Positions 11,324 through 27,620 of a stretch of 64,000 bases of DNA are shown piece after piece. The position numbers and the translations under genes were made by a program. Each line of letters begins with the position of its first letter. The stretch's first letter is position 1. The notes under the pieces were generated by a model that was not told the origin of the DNA, did not search any database, and saw only the letters and a program-made list of their open reading frames with translations. Source of the stretch: Neocallimastix lanati (nom. inval.) (Eukaryota; Neocallimastigomycota; Neocallimastigomycetes; Neocallimastigales; Neocallimastigaceae). The stretch covers positions 493,501 through 557,500 of the forward strand of contig JACVTC010000108.1 in the NCBI GenBank assembly GCA_016946835.1, in the 5' to 3' direction.

Positions 11324-12670
11324 ATAAGCAAGATATATTGCAACACAGTTATCAATACTATACTGTTGACAATATACAAAATAACATAGATGAAGATTTT
11401 AATAACAATAGCGTACAATGTTGGACACTGGATTCTGGTGCATCGTATCATATGACAAATAATGTAAACATACATCAATTAGATATTAAGGCAGCTTATT
11501 TAAATGCAAAATTAAATGAAGACATATATATGGAACTACCAGAAGGTGACGACTATCAAGGAATGAAATATTGCAAGTTAAACAAAGCTTTATATGGTCT
11601 TAAACAAGCAGGACGTATGTGGAATGACACTCTAAATGAAGTTCTAATTGACATGAATTTTAATAGACTATTAAGTGAACCTTGTCTGTATGTTAAAAGG
11701 AATACACATAATAAAATTATTTGCCTTCTAGGTGTATATGTAGATGATATTCATCACAGGTGAAAATAAAGAAATTTTAAAAGTTAAAAGATTATTAAAA
11801 GATAAATTTGATATAACTGATACAGGTTATGTTGATTTTATAGTAGGTATAAAATTTGTTAAATGTAAAGATGGATATTTAATTCATCAAAAGAGATATT
11901 TGAATGATATATTTAAAAAATTCAATATAGATAAATTAAAACCATGCTCAAATATGATTCCAATTAATAATAAAAAATTAAAAGAGAAATCATTTAATTC
12001 AACAAAATATAGACAAGCCGTTGGTAATCTGTTATATCTTGCCATATGTACAAGGCCAGATATCTTATTTTCGGTAAGTAAAGCATCACGTAAAAACCAA
12101 AATCCAAATTATGAGGATTGGTTTAATGTCTTAAAAATATTTAGGTATTTAAAATACACGCCAAATTATGGAATTAAATTTAGTAAAAATGATAATTATA
12201 ATTTTGAGGTCTACGTAGATGCGGATTTAGGTGGTGATCCCGATACTAGAAAATCTACCACTGGATACGTGATGACAATAAACTCAGGACCCGTTAGTTG
12301 GTATTCTAAATTGCAAAACACTGTAGCAGTCTCTACAGCAGAAAGTGAATATTACGGGATACATGAGTGCACACGTCAATGTTTATGGTATAAAAATTTA
12401 TTTAAAGAACAAAATATAAATATAAATAATATAACAATTAATTCGGATAATAAAGCTGCAATTTATAATTGTGAAAACGAAACTATAAATCTTAAGTCAA
12501 AGCATATTGATTTAAAATATCACAAAATTAGAGAACTAGTTCGAGAAGGTAAAATAAAATTAAATTATATTAAATCAGAACATAATATAGCTGATGGTTT
12601 TACCAAATATCTTAATTCTACTCTAATGAGTAAATTTAGAAATAACATTCTTTCTAGCTTTAGTAATTAA
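11324..12670 (+). pseudogene. Copia Pol, internally deleted and frameshifted
   Basis: In the -1 frame relative to Gag come a protease site, CWTLDSGASYHMTNN (11428-11472), then with no spacer VNIHQLDIKAAYLNAK from the middle of reverse transcriptase, ALYGLKQAGRMWN and the catalytic YVDD (near 11740). Two bases are missing just after YVDDI, moving the frame. The rest of RT and RNase H then run open from 11758 to 12670: DADLGGDPDTRKSTTGY, SWYSKLQNTVAVSTAESEYY, SDNKAA and SKHIDLKYHKIRELV. The RNase H acidic residues are present. Integrase is absent, so this copy cannot move alone. Confidence 0.9.
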
Positions 12671-12705
12671 AAATAATAAATTTTTTTATTTAAAGAATAT
12701 TAAAT

Positions 12706-12716
12706 TTTAGGGGGAA
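12706..12716 (+). promoter_or_regulatory. Polypurine tract
   Basis: The purine run AGGGGGAA sits directly before the right LTR and is the expected plus-strand primer for reverse transcription. A similar GGAGGTAAA precedes the LTR-like start at 40212. Confidence 0.75.
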
Positions 12717-13054
12717 TGTTAGAAATAAAGTTTAATATATGAATATTATTCTTGTTATTAAACAAAATAATATATATAAATTTTATGTACAAATATTATA
12801 AATTATTAAGATATCAACTATTATATAAATTGTAATATGGCGCATGTATGACGTACATAAAACATTTATGTAATAACACATAAAATATAATTGTGACATA
12901 ATTAAAATTTATGTAGTAAAAATATATATAAAAAAGAATATTAAAAATAATTATTAAAAAGTAGTTAACTATAATTATAAATAAATAAATAAAATTATTA
13001 ATAAAATAATAAATAAAATTTGAAATTACGAAATTTGAAGTGTGAATTCTAATA
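12717..13054 (+). repeat. Right LTR of copia element
   Basis: A 338-bp copy of 9780-10117 with one substitution and two compensating one-base indels. The flanking AATAATGAATAA repeats the sequence left of the element. Confidence 0.93.
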
Positions 13055-16694
<3,640 letters not shown>

Positions 16695-18278
16695 ATGAAT
16701 TCAGAAATTAAAACTCAAATTCATACTCAACAATCTACTGATTCTAACATGGATAATTTAGTAGATTACAGTAAAGAATTTAAATTAGAAATGGAAAATA
16801 GTATTAGTATTTACTTTTCAAAATGTGACGGTGACTCAGATGATAACCAATCTGTGTAAATATAAAATATTTATTTTTATTTATTTATTAATATTAGATT
16901 TAAAGAAAAAAAAAAATGTTTTAATATCAATTCTTAATTATTGTATATATTCTTAGATTAAAATAACCATTAATTATACATAGCATAAATTCATTTATAT
17001 ATATAAACGAAAACACAATGAAAATATATTATGTTTTTCATATATATATAAATTAAATATAATTTATCACTAATGAAATTTTTATCTTATATTTTATTAT
17101 ATATATATAATTATATATTTTGTAATATTGTGATATCTAAATATCTGTTAAAAATATCAATTTAAATAAAATAAATATTTATATTAAATATAAAAAACTA
17201 CCTTATTTTTATACGATTATTACGATATGTTAATTCATTTAATTATTAAAATATATTAATGTTTTGAATTTATACTAAATGTTATATAGTAAATCAACAA
17301 CTACTCATAATGAAACTTTAATAGATAATACTAGTAAAGATGTTGAATATGTAACACCAACTTCTCTGAAAGGTATTTCAGATTTTATGATTCATCAAGT
17401 TTTCTCAACTGAAAGAATAGTACCTATTGAATCAGATGATGAAGATTCAAAATTAGAAGCAACAGAAGTCGTTGAGGTTCCTACATCAACTGAGAATAAG
17501 ATGAGTTCTTTTAATTCAGATGATACATTAAATAATAATAATGATGCTGAAAGTTCAGAAAAAGAAAAAGAAAAAGAAAAAGAAAAAGAAGAGGAGGATC
17601 AAACAAATCCACATCGTAGTAAAACCATTAGTAAATCATTTGCTGATGAATTTATTAATTTGCTCAATATAAATATGAAAGAAGTAAGTATTATATATTT
17701 TATTATTCATATTCTTATTTATATTATTATTGTTACTATTGTTATTATTGCCTCTACTATTATTTATTATTATATAAAAAAAAATATGTTTTTTTTTTTT
17801 TTTTTTTTTTTTTTTTTGTAAATTTTTGGATTTCATATATATTGTATAATTAGTATTAATATTAATATTAATATAAATATTATTTTAATAATTTATATAG
17901 TTAAATTCTAAAAATGATGATTTTCATGTTATTGGTTTAAAAAAGATAGAAGAAACAAAAGAAAATACAGAAAAAGTTCTTCCAACAAATTCAAATGAAA
18001 CCAATGAAATTAAAGTTAAGGAAGAAAAAACTAATCCAGAAAATAATGATAATAAACCAAAATCTAATAAAAAGAAATCTAAATATATTTCCCTTTTCAA
18101 TTTAGAAAAGGGACATTCTTTTCATATTTCCCACTCAAAATCTACATCAGAAAAATCTACATCAAAAACACTTAATGATGCTTCTGAACCTTTAATTAAA
18201 GAAATGAAAAAATCAAAATCAAAGTTAGATTTATTTAGAATTTTTAAAAATATTAAAAAGAAAATTCAAAAGTATTAA
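16695..18278 (+). CDS. Acidic low-complexity protein with basic C-terminus, unknown function
   Basis: Three exons (16695-16855, 17290-17683, 17901-18278) give 310 residues. Introns are GTGTAAAT/GTAAAT...ATAG (phase 2) and GTAAGT...TATAG (phase 0). The splice at 16855/17290 removes an in-frame stop and joins NQSV to KSTTTHNET. The middle is acidic, with SDDEDSKLEATEVVEV and a KE-dipeptide run (KEKEKEKEKEEE). Exon 3 is Lys/Asn/Ser-rich, with HSFHISHSKSTSEKS, and ends in a basic helix-like stretch, LDLFRIFKNIKKKIQKY. No signal peptide, membrane segment or known domain is visible. The charged tail could bind membrane or nucleic acid; that is inference only. Confidence 0.75.
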
Positions 18279-18381
18279 ATATATACAAATAAAAATAATA
18301 AAAAATAAAATTTTTTATTATAATTAATTTTTTCTATTTAAATACAATACTATTCAATAATCAATAAAAATTAGTAAAAAA

Positions 18382-18414
<33 letters not shown>

Positions 18415-19422
18415 TCAAATGTTTAAAAAATATAACAAATACTTATAATATATAATATCTTTCAAAGATAATATTTAATAAATTAAAAGTACAAATATGA
18501 TACAAAAACAAAAACAAAAACAAAAAAAACAAAAAAAACAAAACACCTTTTTTGTCATCCAAATTGGATTAAATTATTTATAGATCCCATAATATAATAT
18601 ATATACAAATATTTCTAATTTTACAAAGAAAAAGAAAAAGGAAAAAAAAAAAAAAGTTTTTTTTTTTTTTTTTTTTTTTTCCTTTAAAATTATCATTATT
18701 TAAATATTAATTTATTCATTATTTTAAAAATAATTTAATCTTATTAACATATCTCAATCTATTGTTTTAAAACAAAACAAAACAAAAAAATTATTATAAT
18801 AATATAAAAAAAAATTATATTTTATCTATATTAAATATAAATTATTATACTTTATAATCAGAACATTTATTATCATAATCATGTTATAATTATTAATATT
18901 ATTATATATCTTTATATCTATATATCTATTTTTTTTTTTTTTTATCTTTTTTTTTTTTTTTTTATTCCTTATAACTAATATTATAGTAAAGAACAATTTT
19001 TTTTTTTTAGTTAATCAATTAGAATTTAAACAAATGTATAAAAAAAAATACAATTTACTTTTCTTTTTTTATTTTTTTATTTTTTTTTTTAAAAGAAAAA
19101 AAATAATAATAATGAAATAAATAAAAATATTATTATATATCGAAATATTTATTATTATATTACTTTAATTTAATTTTATTTTATTTTATTATATTTTATC
19201 TTTTTATTAATTCTTTGTTCATATGTATATAATTTCAGTATCCGATATTTTTTTTTTTTTTAAAAAAAAAAAAAAAACTATTGATATCTATCCATTCACA
19301 ATAAATTTATAAATAAAAAAATGAAATAAAATAAAATATATTAAATAAAGGAAATTAAACTATTTAAGACAACAACAACAACAATAATAATAAATTCTAT
19401 TTTATTGTTATTTTTAATTTTT

Positions 19423-19555
19423 TTTTATATTTATATTTATATTTATATTTATATTTATATTTATATTTATATTTATATTTATATTTATATTTATATTTAT
19501 ATTTATATTTATATTTATATTTATATTTATATTTATATATTTATATTTATATATT
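19423..19555. repeat. (TTTATA)n hexamer array
   Basis: About twenty hexamers in nearly perfect register. The Tyr-Ile frame through it is a repeat shadow. Confidence 0.95.
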
Positions 19556-19756
19556 TATTATTAACATTAGTATCTCTTACCCCGAGAAAAAAAAAAGGAT
19601 GACTTTTAAAATATTTAATTATTAAGAAATATATATTTTATAAATATCAAATATTTAATTAATAAGAAATATATATTATATAAATATATAATTTTAAAGA
19701 ATTTCTTTTCTTTTATAAAAGAAAAGCTTAAAAAAAAGAATATGAGAAATGGGACA

Positions 19757-19795
<39 letters not shown>

Positions 19796-19968
19796 GAAAT
19801 GAGGAAATGAAGAAATATAACTATCTTTGATGTAATGAGTTGAAAAGAAAAAACTAGAAACTTAACCTATTAATTAATTATAATGATTTTTAGTTTTATA
19901 AGTTAACCTTATTTATTTATTTTAGTTCAATACAAAACCCAACCAAAATAAGTAAATAAATAAATTAA

Positions 19969-20003
<35 letters not shown>

Positions 20004-20202
20004 AACAATAAATATATATATTTATTTCTATATATCTTTTAAATCAAAGTAATGGGGGCAAGCGGTTCAATAAATTTTATAATTTTTTTTTTTTAATAAA
20101 TTTTTATAATTAGTACAATTATTACTGGTATTATTTGTTTTTTATTATTTATTAATTATTATTTATTACTTATACTTATTTTTTATCATTTATTATTATG
20201 TA

Positions 20203-20340
20203 GCGCCAATGCTGAATATTCAGTAAGGCCGTCCGGCAAGGACATTATCTGCCTATGTGAAAGCGTACGGAAGGGTTGAGACTACCTCAATATTCCCATG
20301 TCCTTGAGGGGGGCTGAAAATAAGGTACAAACAGGAAATA
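20203..20340. other. Short GC-richer island ending in an A-rich tail, unclassified
   Basis: About 135 bp, from GTAGCGCCAATGCTGAA to GGTACAAACAGGAAAT, are far richer in G+C than anything around them, and the island ends in AAAAAAAAA. It includes GGCCGTCCGGCAAGGAC and CCTTGAGGGGGGCTG. Candidates are the 3' end of a retroelement (the A tail supports this), a small RNA gene or a decayed exon. No tRNA, 5S or U-RNA pattern fits by eye. Confidence 0.4.
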
Positions 20341-20357
20341 AAAAAAAAATATTTATT

Positions 20358-20470
20358 ATTTATTATTTATTCTATTATTTATTCTATTATTTATTCTATT
20401 ATTTATTCTATAATTTATTCTATAATTTATTCTATTATTTATTCTATTATTTATTCTATTATTCTATTAT
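20358..20470. repeat. 12-bp tandem array
   Basis: About nine copies of a unit close to TATTATTTATTC, directly after the GC-richer island. Confidence 0.9.
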
Positions 20471-20694
20471 TTATTATTATTTATTCTTTATTATTTGTTA
20501 TTATTATTATTTATAATTTATTTTATAATTTACTATTTATTATTTATTATTTATTATTTATTATCTATTATCTATTATTTATTATTTATTATTTATTATT
20601 TATTATTCAATTATTTATTTATTTATTTATTTATAATTAATCAACTATTTATTTATTATTTATCAACTATTTATTTATTATTTATTATTTATTA

Positions 20695-20880
20695 ATAAAT
20701 ACTCTTTATTTATTATTTATCAACTATTTATTTATTATTTATTATTTATTAATAAATACTCTTTATTTATTATTTATTATTTATTAATAAATACTCTTTA
20801 TTTATTATTTATTATTTATTAATAAATACTCTTTATTTATTATTTATTATTTATTAATAAATACTCTTTTTATTTATTAT
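20695..20880. repeat. 35-bp tandem repeat
   Basis: ACTCTTTATTTATTATTTAT recurs at 20758, 20793, 20828 and 20863, exactly 35 bp apart, with a longer variant unit starting at 20701. Confidence 0.85.
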
Positions 20881-22554
20881 TATTTATTATCAATTAGTTA
20901 TTATTTATATTTAATAAATAAATATTACTTTATATACCCTTCAAGTAATATATATATATATATAAAACAATAAAGTATACATATTTTATATTATAAATAT
21001 TATTCATAAATATATAAATGGAGAAAAGAATTCATTTAATATATATATAAAAATATTTAAATTTTATTTTTACCTAAATAAAATATTAATAGTAATAGAA
21101 TGATATTTCTTTTTATTCTTATTATTCTTATTTTAATTATATCAATTATTTATCTATCTATTTCATTACTTATTTAATTATTTATTATTTAATTATTTAA
21201 TATAATTATTTAATATTTAATTATTTAATATTTATTTAGTATTATAATATAATATTGTTTATTATTTAATTATATAATTATTTATTATAATTATTTATTA
21301 TTATTAATTGTTTGTTATTATTTATTAATTAATTTATTACTATTGTAGTTTAATATTTTGGTATTAAAATTTATGGTATTATTAAACATAAAACGTATCA
21401 TCTCATTTTTACAAAATATATTTTATAGTATGTAGGTTATTATTCTATATATTTTTAAATTATAATACTTTTATTATCAAGAAGATATTATGCTTTTTAT
21501 ATGAATATTATATGTATTATTTTTTTTATTTTTTTATAATTTCAATTTATGAAAGTTTTATCAATTATTTTCTTTTTTTTTTATTTATATTTAATAAGAA
21601 GACTTTATAATAAAATTTTTATTTTAATTTCTTTACATACTATTATATAATAATAATAATTAATTAATTTTTATAATTATTTTCTTCTATATCATTTCAT
21701 TTCATTCTCTATTATTATTATTATTGTAATGATAACTTAAGCAAAAAAAAAAAAAAACTTTTGATACTTAAAGGTCCCATAAAGTATTATTTTTTTATTT
21801 TATTTTTAAAAAATTTATTTAAATATTATTAATTTAAAAAATTATTCCGCCTTTATTATTATATTAATCTTATTGAGTATTATTAAATAAATAAATAAAT
21901 AATAAGTAAATAAATAAATAGAATTAGAATAGATTTATTTTTTAAAAAAACAAGGAATTTTATCCAATGATCTGTCTCTGTTTAAATTAAAATTTAAGGT
22001 TTTCTTGGTATTTCTTATTTAATTTCAATTTTTTTTCAGTTTATTTCAATATACTTTAATATATTATTAATAAAAATTAAAATAATTTTTCACACTAATA
22101 AAATATAAAAAATAAAGAAAATTTTAGTATATTATTTATTAACCAATGATTTTATAACATATACTCATATATATATAATATTTACTTATTGATACAAATA
22201 TTCTCTAATATTATCACAATTTTAATAAATTTAATTATTCCAAGTCATGTAATTATATATTATGAATAAATTTATTATATATATTCAATTTTTGAAAATA
22301 TATTATATATTATAATTTATTATATATTGCTTTATATTGTATATAAATCATTTTTATGGTGTATTATATATAAAAAGAAATTAATTATAATTTTAATTTT
22401 TAAATATTCAATATCAAATATAATTTCCTTAACAATATTTTATATTATATTTAATTATACTATTTACACATAATATATTAAATAATATTATTGTATTATA
22501 AATAATATATATTCATATTTTTTTTTTTATAAAAAAATGTTTTTTTTTTCTATT

Positions 22555-22725
22555 ATTTATTATTTATTATTTATTATTTATTATTAATCATTCATTAATC
22601 ATTATTTATTATTTATTATTTATTACTTATTATTTATTATTTTATTATTTATTATTTATTATTTTATTTATTATTTATTATTTATTATTTATTATTTATT
22701 ATTTATTATTTATTATTTATTATTC
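22555..22725. repeat. TTATTTA heptamer array
   Basis: Direct heptamers with some interrupted units. The same heptamer occurs at five or more other places in the window. Confidence 0.9.
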
Positions 22726-23794
22726 AATTTTTATGTTTCAATTATTCATATTATAAATATATATTTATATATTAAAATAAATAATTATTTAATCATTTGG
22801 AAATTTTAATTTTTTAACTTTTTATATTTTTTTTTTTAAAAAAAAATAAAAAAATAATTTTTTTTATAAAGATTTAATAGTTTGTCAGTTAAACTGTTTT
22901 TTTTTTTTATTCTGTTTAAAAAAAAATAGTAAATTACATTAATAATATTAATAGTTATCATGTTTTTATAAATATTATAGTATTTATTTTATTTTATAAA
23001 TATTTTAATATTATCTAATTTTTTTTTTTTTTTGTTTTATTATTTTTTTTTAAAGAAAAAATTATTAAAATAATAAAACTTTTAAAGAAACAATTTATTA
23101 AAAAATTATTGAATTTTATTATTATACTATAATAAATGGAGACTAATATTATTATATCAAAGTATAAACTCATAATTAATATAAATGAAATAAAAATAAA
23201 ATTTAATAATAAATTTTATTAAAAGCCAACGCATTTTTTAGAATTTTATTTAAAAGTAATTTTAATTTGGATTAAAAAATCTAAATTAATCTTTAAATAA
23301 AATCATAAATTAATCTTTTTTTTTTTTTTTTTTTTTTTTATTTCTGTATAAATAATAAATAAAAAGCTTAGTAATATATAATATATACCATAATTTTTGA
23401 TATTTTAATATTAAATGATACAATAAATATATATACTTAATTAATTATATAAAGTAATATACATTATTATATTTAATTATATACCAGATTTTTCCATATT
23501 TTATATATATATATATTTATGAAAATCTAAAATTAATATTTAATTTAAATATAAATGCTAATAAAAAGAAAAAAAATAAAAACAATCATTCTTCAAGAAT
23601 TATTATTTAATAAGATATATAAATTTAGAAATTAATAAAAATAAAAGACTTTTTAATTTATTCTAATTCATTTTTTATTTTTTTAAAAATTTTGAAAAAA
23701 AATAATAAATGATAAAAAATTAATAATAAATAATAAATAATAAATAATAAATAATAATATTAATAATAATAAAATACAAATATAATAAATAACA

Positions 23795-25147
23795 ATGAAA
23801 TTCGAAAATATAATAAAATGTTCAATAATAATAGGGTTAATTAATGCAATATCTGCGTTGACTTTAAGAAAAAGAGAACATATGGATGATTACGATGGCA
23901 TGTATACAAGAGAATGTCGTATGGTAACAACATTGAATTTAGAAATTATAAATGAGTGTTTGCAGTATTTATCAGAGCCTTCAATATCAGAAGAAGAATT
24001 AGATTCTTTATGTGAAAGTTTCAAAGATTATTATGCCAAGGATAATGAAACTGGAACAGATACAGAAGCAGAAACAGATGTTGAAATTGACGATATAGGA
24101 GATGAAATATTCAATTTAAATTTAGACGACCTGGGTATTGATAATAAAGAAAATAGGAAAATCGTACAAATATCAAATATAACAGAAAAAGAAGGAGAAG
24201 AAAAGGAAAAGACAATTCATATTTTGAATAAAATAATTGTTAAAGAAAATGCAAAAAGTTTAAATAAAACCAAACTAAATAAAAGAGGAAATAATTTCTG
24301 TAAAGTTTTTGTTAAGAAATGGAACTTTGAATGTAGAAATATTAGTAGAATAGCTCCAACCATTAATGCTGCCTTAGAAAATTATTATTTTCGAAGACAA
24401 AGTTTTTGCCTAAAAAATAGTGAAAATCGTTATTGTACGATCCTTGTAAATGAAATGAAACGTAAAGCATTTAATAATACGGGTGAAATAGTTCAACCGT
24501 TGAATGAAGATCAAAGTGCAAGTACTTGTGAATGTTTTAAACGTAAAATGGATTATTTAAAGGAAGAATATTATAGTAGTAAAGATCCTGAGGTGGTAAA
24601 AATAAAGAAAAATTATAGTAAAAATAGAAAGTTGAATGAAGAAGCTGTCAATTCTAATCAAAAAAGAGATCAGCAATCTCATTTCAATGAAGAAAAAAAG
24701 GAAGACAGAAAAGAAAAACATTTATTTAAAAATAATAAATTTTGGAATAAAATAGGGAACTTTATGTTTTCCTATTTTCCAAGAATTGGAGTATATGAGC
24801 GTCCACGTTATGCTTTTCCTTTCTTTAATGAATTAAACATGAATATGAAAGTAAGTCAAGAACAACAATATAATCAGGATTTTCTTAATGAAATTAATAA
24901 ATTAATAAATCCTTCATTAAGGTTTAATAAACGTATGGTAAATGAAATGAATATTAAAGAATTAAAAAAGCAAATTATAAATTATCAAAAAGAAATGGAT
25001 GAATTAATTGATACCTCAACATGTAACGCCACCTTTACCTATGTTTCTTCAAGAAGATCTGATTCGGGTAGTCCAGCCCTACTATCTTCTAAAGTATTTC
25101 TAATGATTATACTATCGGGAATACTCATTCAATATTTATTTCTATAA
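23795..25147 (+). CDS. Secreted, probably GPI-anchored Cys-containing protein
   Basis: An intact single-exon gene of 450 codons. The N-terminus MKFENIIKCSIIIGLINAIS reads as a signal peptide with a likely cut near residue 20-21. The C-terminus has a small-residue region (SDSGSPALLSS) followed by a strongly hydrophobic tail (VFLMIILSGILIQYLFL) and nothing after it, the usual layout of a GPI-anchor signal. In between are an acidic linker (TGTDTEAETDVEIDD), a Cys-rich middle with CKVFVKKWNFEC and STCECFKRKMDYL, and a Lys/Glu-rich region. I do not recognise the family. A cell-surface role is inferred from the two ends. Confidence 0.85.
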   Translation: MKFENIIKCSIIIGLINAISALTLRKREHMDDYDGMYTRECRMVTTLNLEIINECLQYLSEPSISEEELDSLCESFKDYYAKDNETGTDTEAETDVEIDDIGDEIFNLNLDDLGIDNKENRKIVQISNITEKEGEEKEKTIHILNKIIVKENAKSLNKTKLNKRGNNFCKVFVKKWNFECRNISRIAPTINAALENYYFRRQSFCLKNSENRYCTILVNEMKRKAFNNTGEIVQPLNEDQSASTCECFKRKMDYLKEEYYSSKDPEVVKIKKNYSKNRKLNEEAVNSNQKRDQQSHFNEEKKEDRKEKHLFKNNKFWNKIGNFMFSYFPRIGVYERPRYAFPFFNELNMNMKVSQEQQYNQDFLNEINKLINPSLRFNKRMVNEMNIKELKKQIINYQKEMDELIDTSTCNATFTYVSSRRSDSGSPALLSSKVFLMIILSGILIQYLFL

Positions 25148-25492
25148 AAAAATAATAATGATGATCGTCATAATAATTATAATATTAAATTGTAGTAAAT
25201 AATAATAATAATATATATATTATACTTTTTTTTTTATTTTTTTTTCTTCTAATCGTATAATATATATACCTATAAACTAATATCAATAGTAATAATAAAT
25301 ACTAATTTATATATATTTTTTAAAAAAAAAAAAAAAAAAAAAAATTAACAATACCAAGTATATATATATATAATTTATTTTTATAAATAATGTATTTATA
25401 AAAATTAATAACAACAAGAATATATATAATTAATATTTATAACAACCTTTTTTATTTTTATTTTTATTTTTTATTTACTTTTATTAATATTT

Positions 25493-25528
<36 letters not shown>

Positions 25529-26200
25529 AATTCGTGTTAGAAAAGAGTAGAAGTTAATCCATGAAAAATTAAATTTTTTAATTTTTTTTTTTTTTTTTTT
25601 TTTTATAATTTCTATTTTGCTAAAAATAAAATAAAATAAAATAAAAAGTAAAAAACAATAAAAATAAAACAAAAAAAAAAAAAAAAATAAAAATCTAATT
25701 TCATAATTTCATATTTTCATTATATTATAAAATTTTCGTTCTTTTTTTTTTTTTATTTTTTTTATTTTTTTATTTTTTATTTTATTCAATCCTTACATTT
25801 ATTATATTCAATATTCTTCTATTTATTTTATTTTTTTATTTTTATTTTTATTTTCTTTTTATTTTTATTTAATTATATTTTATTATTTTTTCTAAATCAT
25901 ATTTTATTTTTTTAAGTTTAAAAAAAAGAAAAAAATTAAAAAAAAAATAAAAATAAAAATAAAAATAAAAAAAAAATTATATAAAAATAATTTACTATAA
26001 TAAATAATAATAATAATATATATATAAATATATAAAAGAATATTTAAAAATAATTTAACAATATATATATATATAAAACTAATAAAGTTAAGGACCGAAT
26101 AAACAAACAAAACAAAACAAAACAAAAAATGAAATAAAATATAATTATAAAATAAAAATAAAAATTTTTTACCCCGTAAATAAAAGATATGTATATATAT

Positions 26201-26239
<39 letters not shown>

Positions 26240-27149
26240 TTTATTATTTTATTTGTGCTTGTGGAGAAGTTTTAAAATATATATTTATATATATAAATTA
26301 TTATTAATATTATTATTATTTTTTTTAAATTATACTTTTTCATCATCCTTTTTATAATAATTATACATATAATACATATATAAAATATGGATAAAATATA
26401 AATAAATAAATAAATAAATACATAAAAACTTAATTACTCCACATTTCCATTCTTTCTAGGAACAAAAATGGTTAGAGTTACCAGAGACCATTCAATTTTC
26501 TTATACCTTAATTTATTATTTATTATTTTTTATTTTTTATTTTTTTAATTTTTATTTTTATTTTTTTAAATTTTTAATTAATATTTTTTTTTATTTTTAA
26601 ATATAACAAAATGAATCTATTTATATTTACTTATGTACATTTATCATAAAATATTAAAAATACACATGATATCCATATTGATATGCGGGACTTTTATGTG
26701 CTACTAATTTTTAATAGTATCGTTATAAAATGAAAATAAGAATAATAAAGTTAAATATATAAGAATATAATTATATAATAAATATATAATAAATAATATC
26801 AACTATATATATTTAATTATAATTAAAATAACTAAAACTATTCATTATATTATATATTATAATATATAGAAGTATTATGTATTTTTAATATAAACTTTAA
26901 AAATAAATATGAATAGTTAAATTATATATATAATAATATTCTTATTATATATATTTAGAAGAAATTAACTATTTAATTTAATATATTTAATATATTTCAT
27001 ATTATAATGAATAATATATATAAATATTGAATAATATATGAATAAGAAATTATTTCAAATATTATTATTGACAAAAGAGATATAAATTTAATATTTAATA
27101 ATTATTATTAAATATACAAATATGTTGCTACACATATTTGTTTTATATC
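25148..27149. other. AT-rich intergenic region
   Basis: Mostly homopolymer and A/T runs. A short less AT-rich patch at 26430-26510 holds ATGGTTAGAGTTACCAGAGA preceded by TTTCTAG, as if it were a small exon, but no partner exon is visible. A stem-loop-like repeat at 26635-26735 is listed separately. Confidence 0.55.
26635..26735. repeat. Stem-loop-like dispersed repeat, copy 1
   Basis: The sequence GTACATTTATCATAAAATAT...TTTTTAATAGTATCGTTATA recurs at 27447-27549 with few changes. The two ends resemble each other in inverted orientation (TATTAAAAAT...CACAT against its complement), and GATATCCATATTGATATG in the middle is nearly palindromic. It may be a small foldback element. Left halves alone occur near 32812 and 33121. 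Confidence 0.6.
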
Positions 27150-27500
27150 AATATTGATATTTCTCTTTAAAAAAAACATGTTATATCATTCCGAAAAAAC
27201 AAAAACAAAAACAAAAACAAAAACAAAAACAAAAATAAAAAAAAAAAAATAAAAAAATAAAAATAAAAAATTACTACAAAATTTCCTTTCTATTTATATA
27301 TCTTGTTCAGTTTTAAATAATTTTTTTTTTTAAAATGATTTCTTTTTCATTTAAATTTTTCCATCTATTTTGATGCTTATTTTATTGTATAAAAATAATA
27401 TATAAATAAATAAAAAATTATGTTTCTTTTCAATGTATTATGTATGTACATTTATCATAAATTATTAAAAATACACATGATATCCACATTGATATTGCTC
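27150..27500. repeat. About 340-bp repeat unit, isolated copy
   Basis: Starts near TTGATATTTCTCTTTAAAAA and contains AAATTTCCTTTCTATTTATA, CTTGTTCAGTTTT and ATGATTTCTTTTTCATTTAA in this order. The same order of blocks recurs in tandem at 32295-33260. It ends in the second copy of the stem-loop-like repeat. Confidence 0.7.
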
Positions 27501-27549
27501 TTGATATGGGGGACTTTTATGTGCTACTAATTTTTAATAGTATCGTTAT
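27447..27549. repeat. Stem-loop-like dispersed repeat, copy 2
   Basis: A close match to 26635-26735, including GGGACTTTTATGTGCTACTA, with a short insertion (TGCTCTTGATAT). It forms the end of the roughly 340-bp repeat unit and lies next to the RNA-polymerase fragment. Confidence 0.6.
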
Positions 27550-27620
27550 ATTTAATTAACCTTTATTAATATATTTTAATTTAAAAACCCAATTAACCAA
27601 GGGTCTTCTCTAAACTACAA

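Larger units (their letters stand above)
9780..13054 (+). mobile_element. Young, internally deleted Ty1/copia LTR retrotransposon
   Basis: The complete outline is present: left LTR, primer site, Gag, a pol fragment, a purine tract and the right LTR. Pol runs from protease straight into the middle of reverse transcriptase, so GAG-pre-integrase, integrase and the start of RT are gone. A frame break follows the YVDD motif. At about 3.3 kb it is shorter than a full copia element (typically around 5 kb). With LTRs almost identical, the deleted form was probably copied by proteins from an intact relative, or the deletion occurred during its own reverse transcription. Confidence 0.92.
18279..23794. 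other. Long repeat-rich intergenic region
   Basis: 5.5 kb with no supportable gene. It holds hexamer, dodecamer, 35-bp and heptamer arrays, all listed, and a short GC-richer island at 20203-20340. A tiny MGASGSINF frame at 20052 stands in slightly GC-richer sequence but ends in homopolymers. The rest is poly-A/T and TTATT repeats. Confidence 0.6.

Noticed and set aside
17636-17836. Minus-strand Lys/Asn-rich frame
   Set aside because: Antisense of the exon 2 end and intron of the three-exon gene, driven by a poly-T tract.
26430-26520. Small exon-like frame MVRVTRDHSIFLYL after TTTCTAG
   Set aside because: No upstream or downstream exon and no recognisable family; too short to call.
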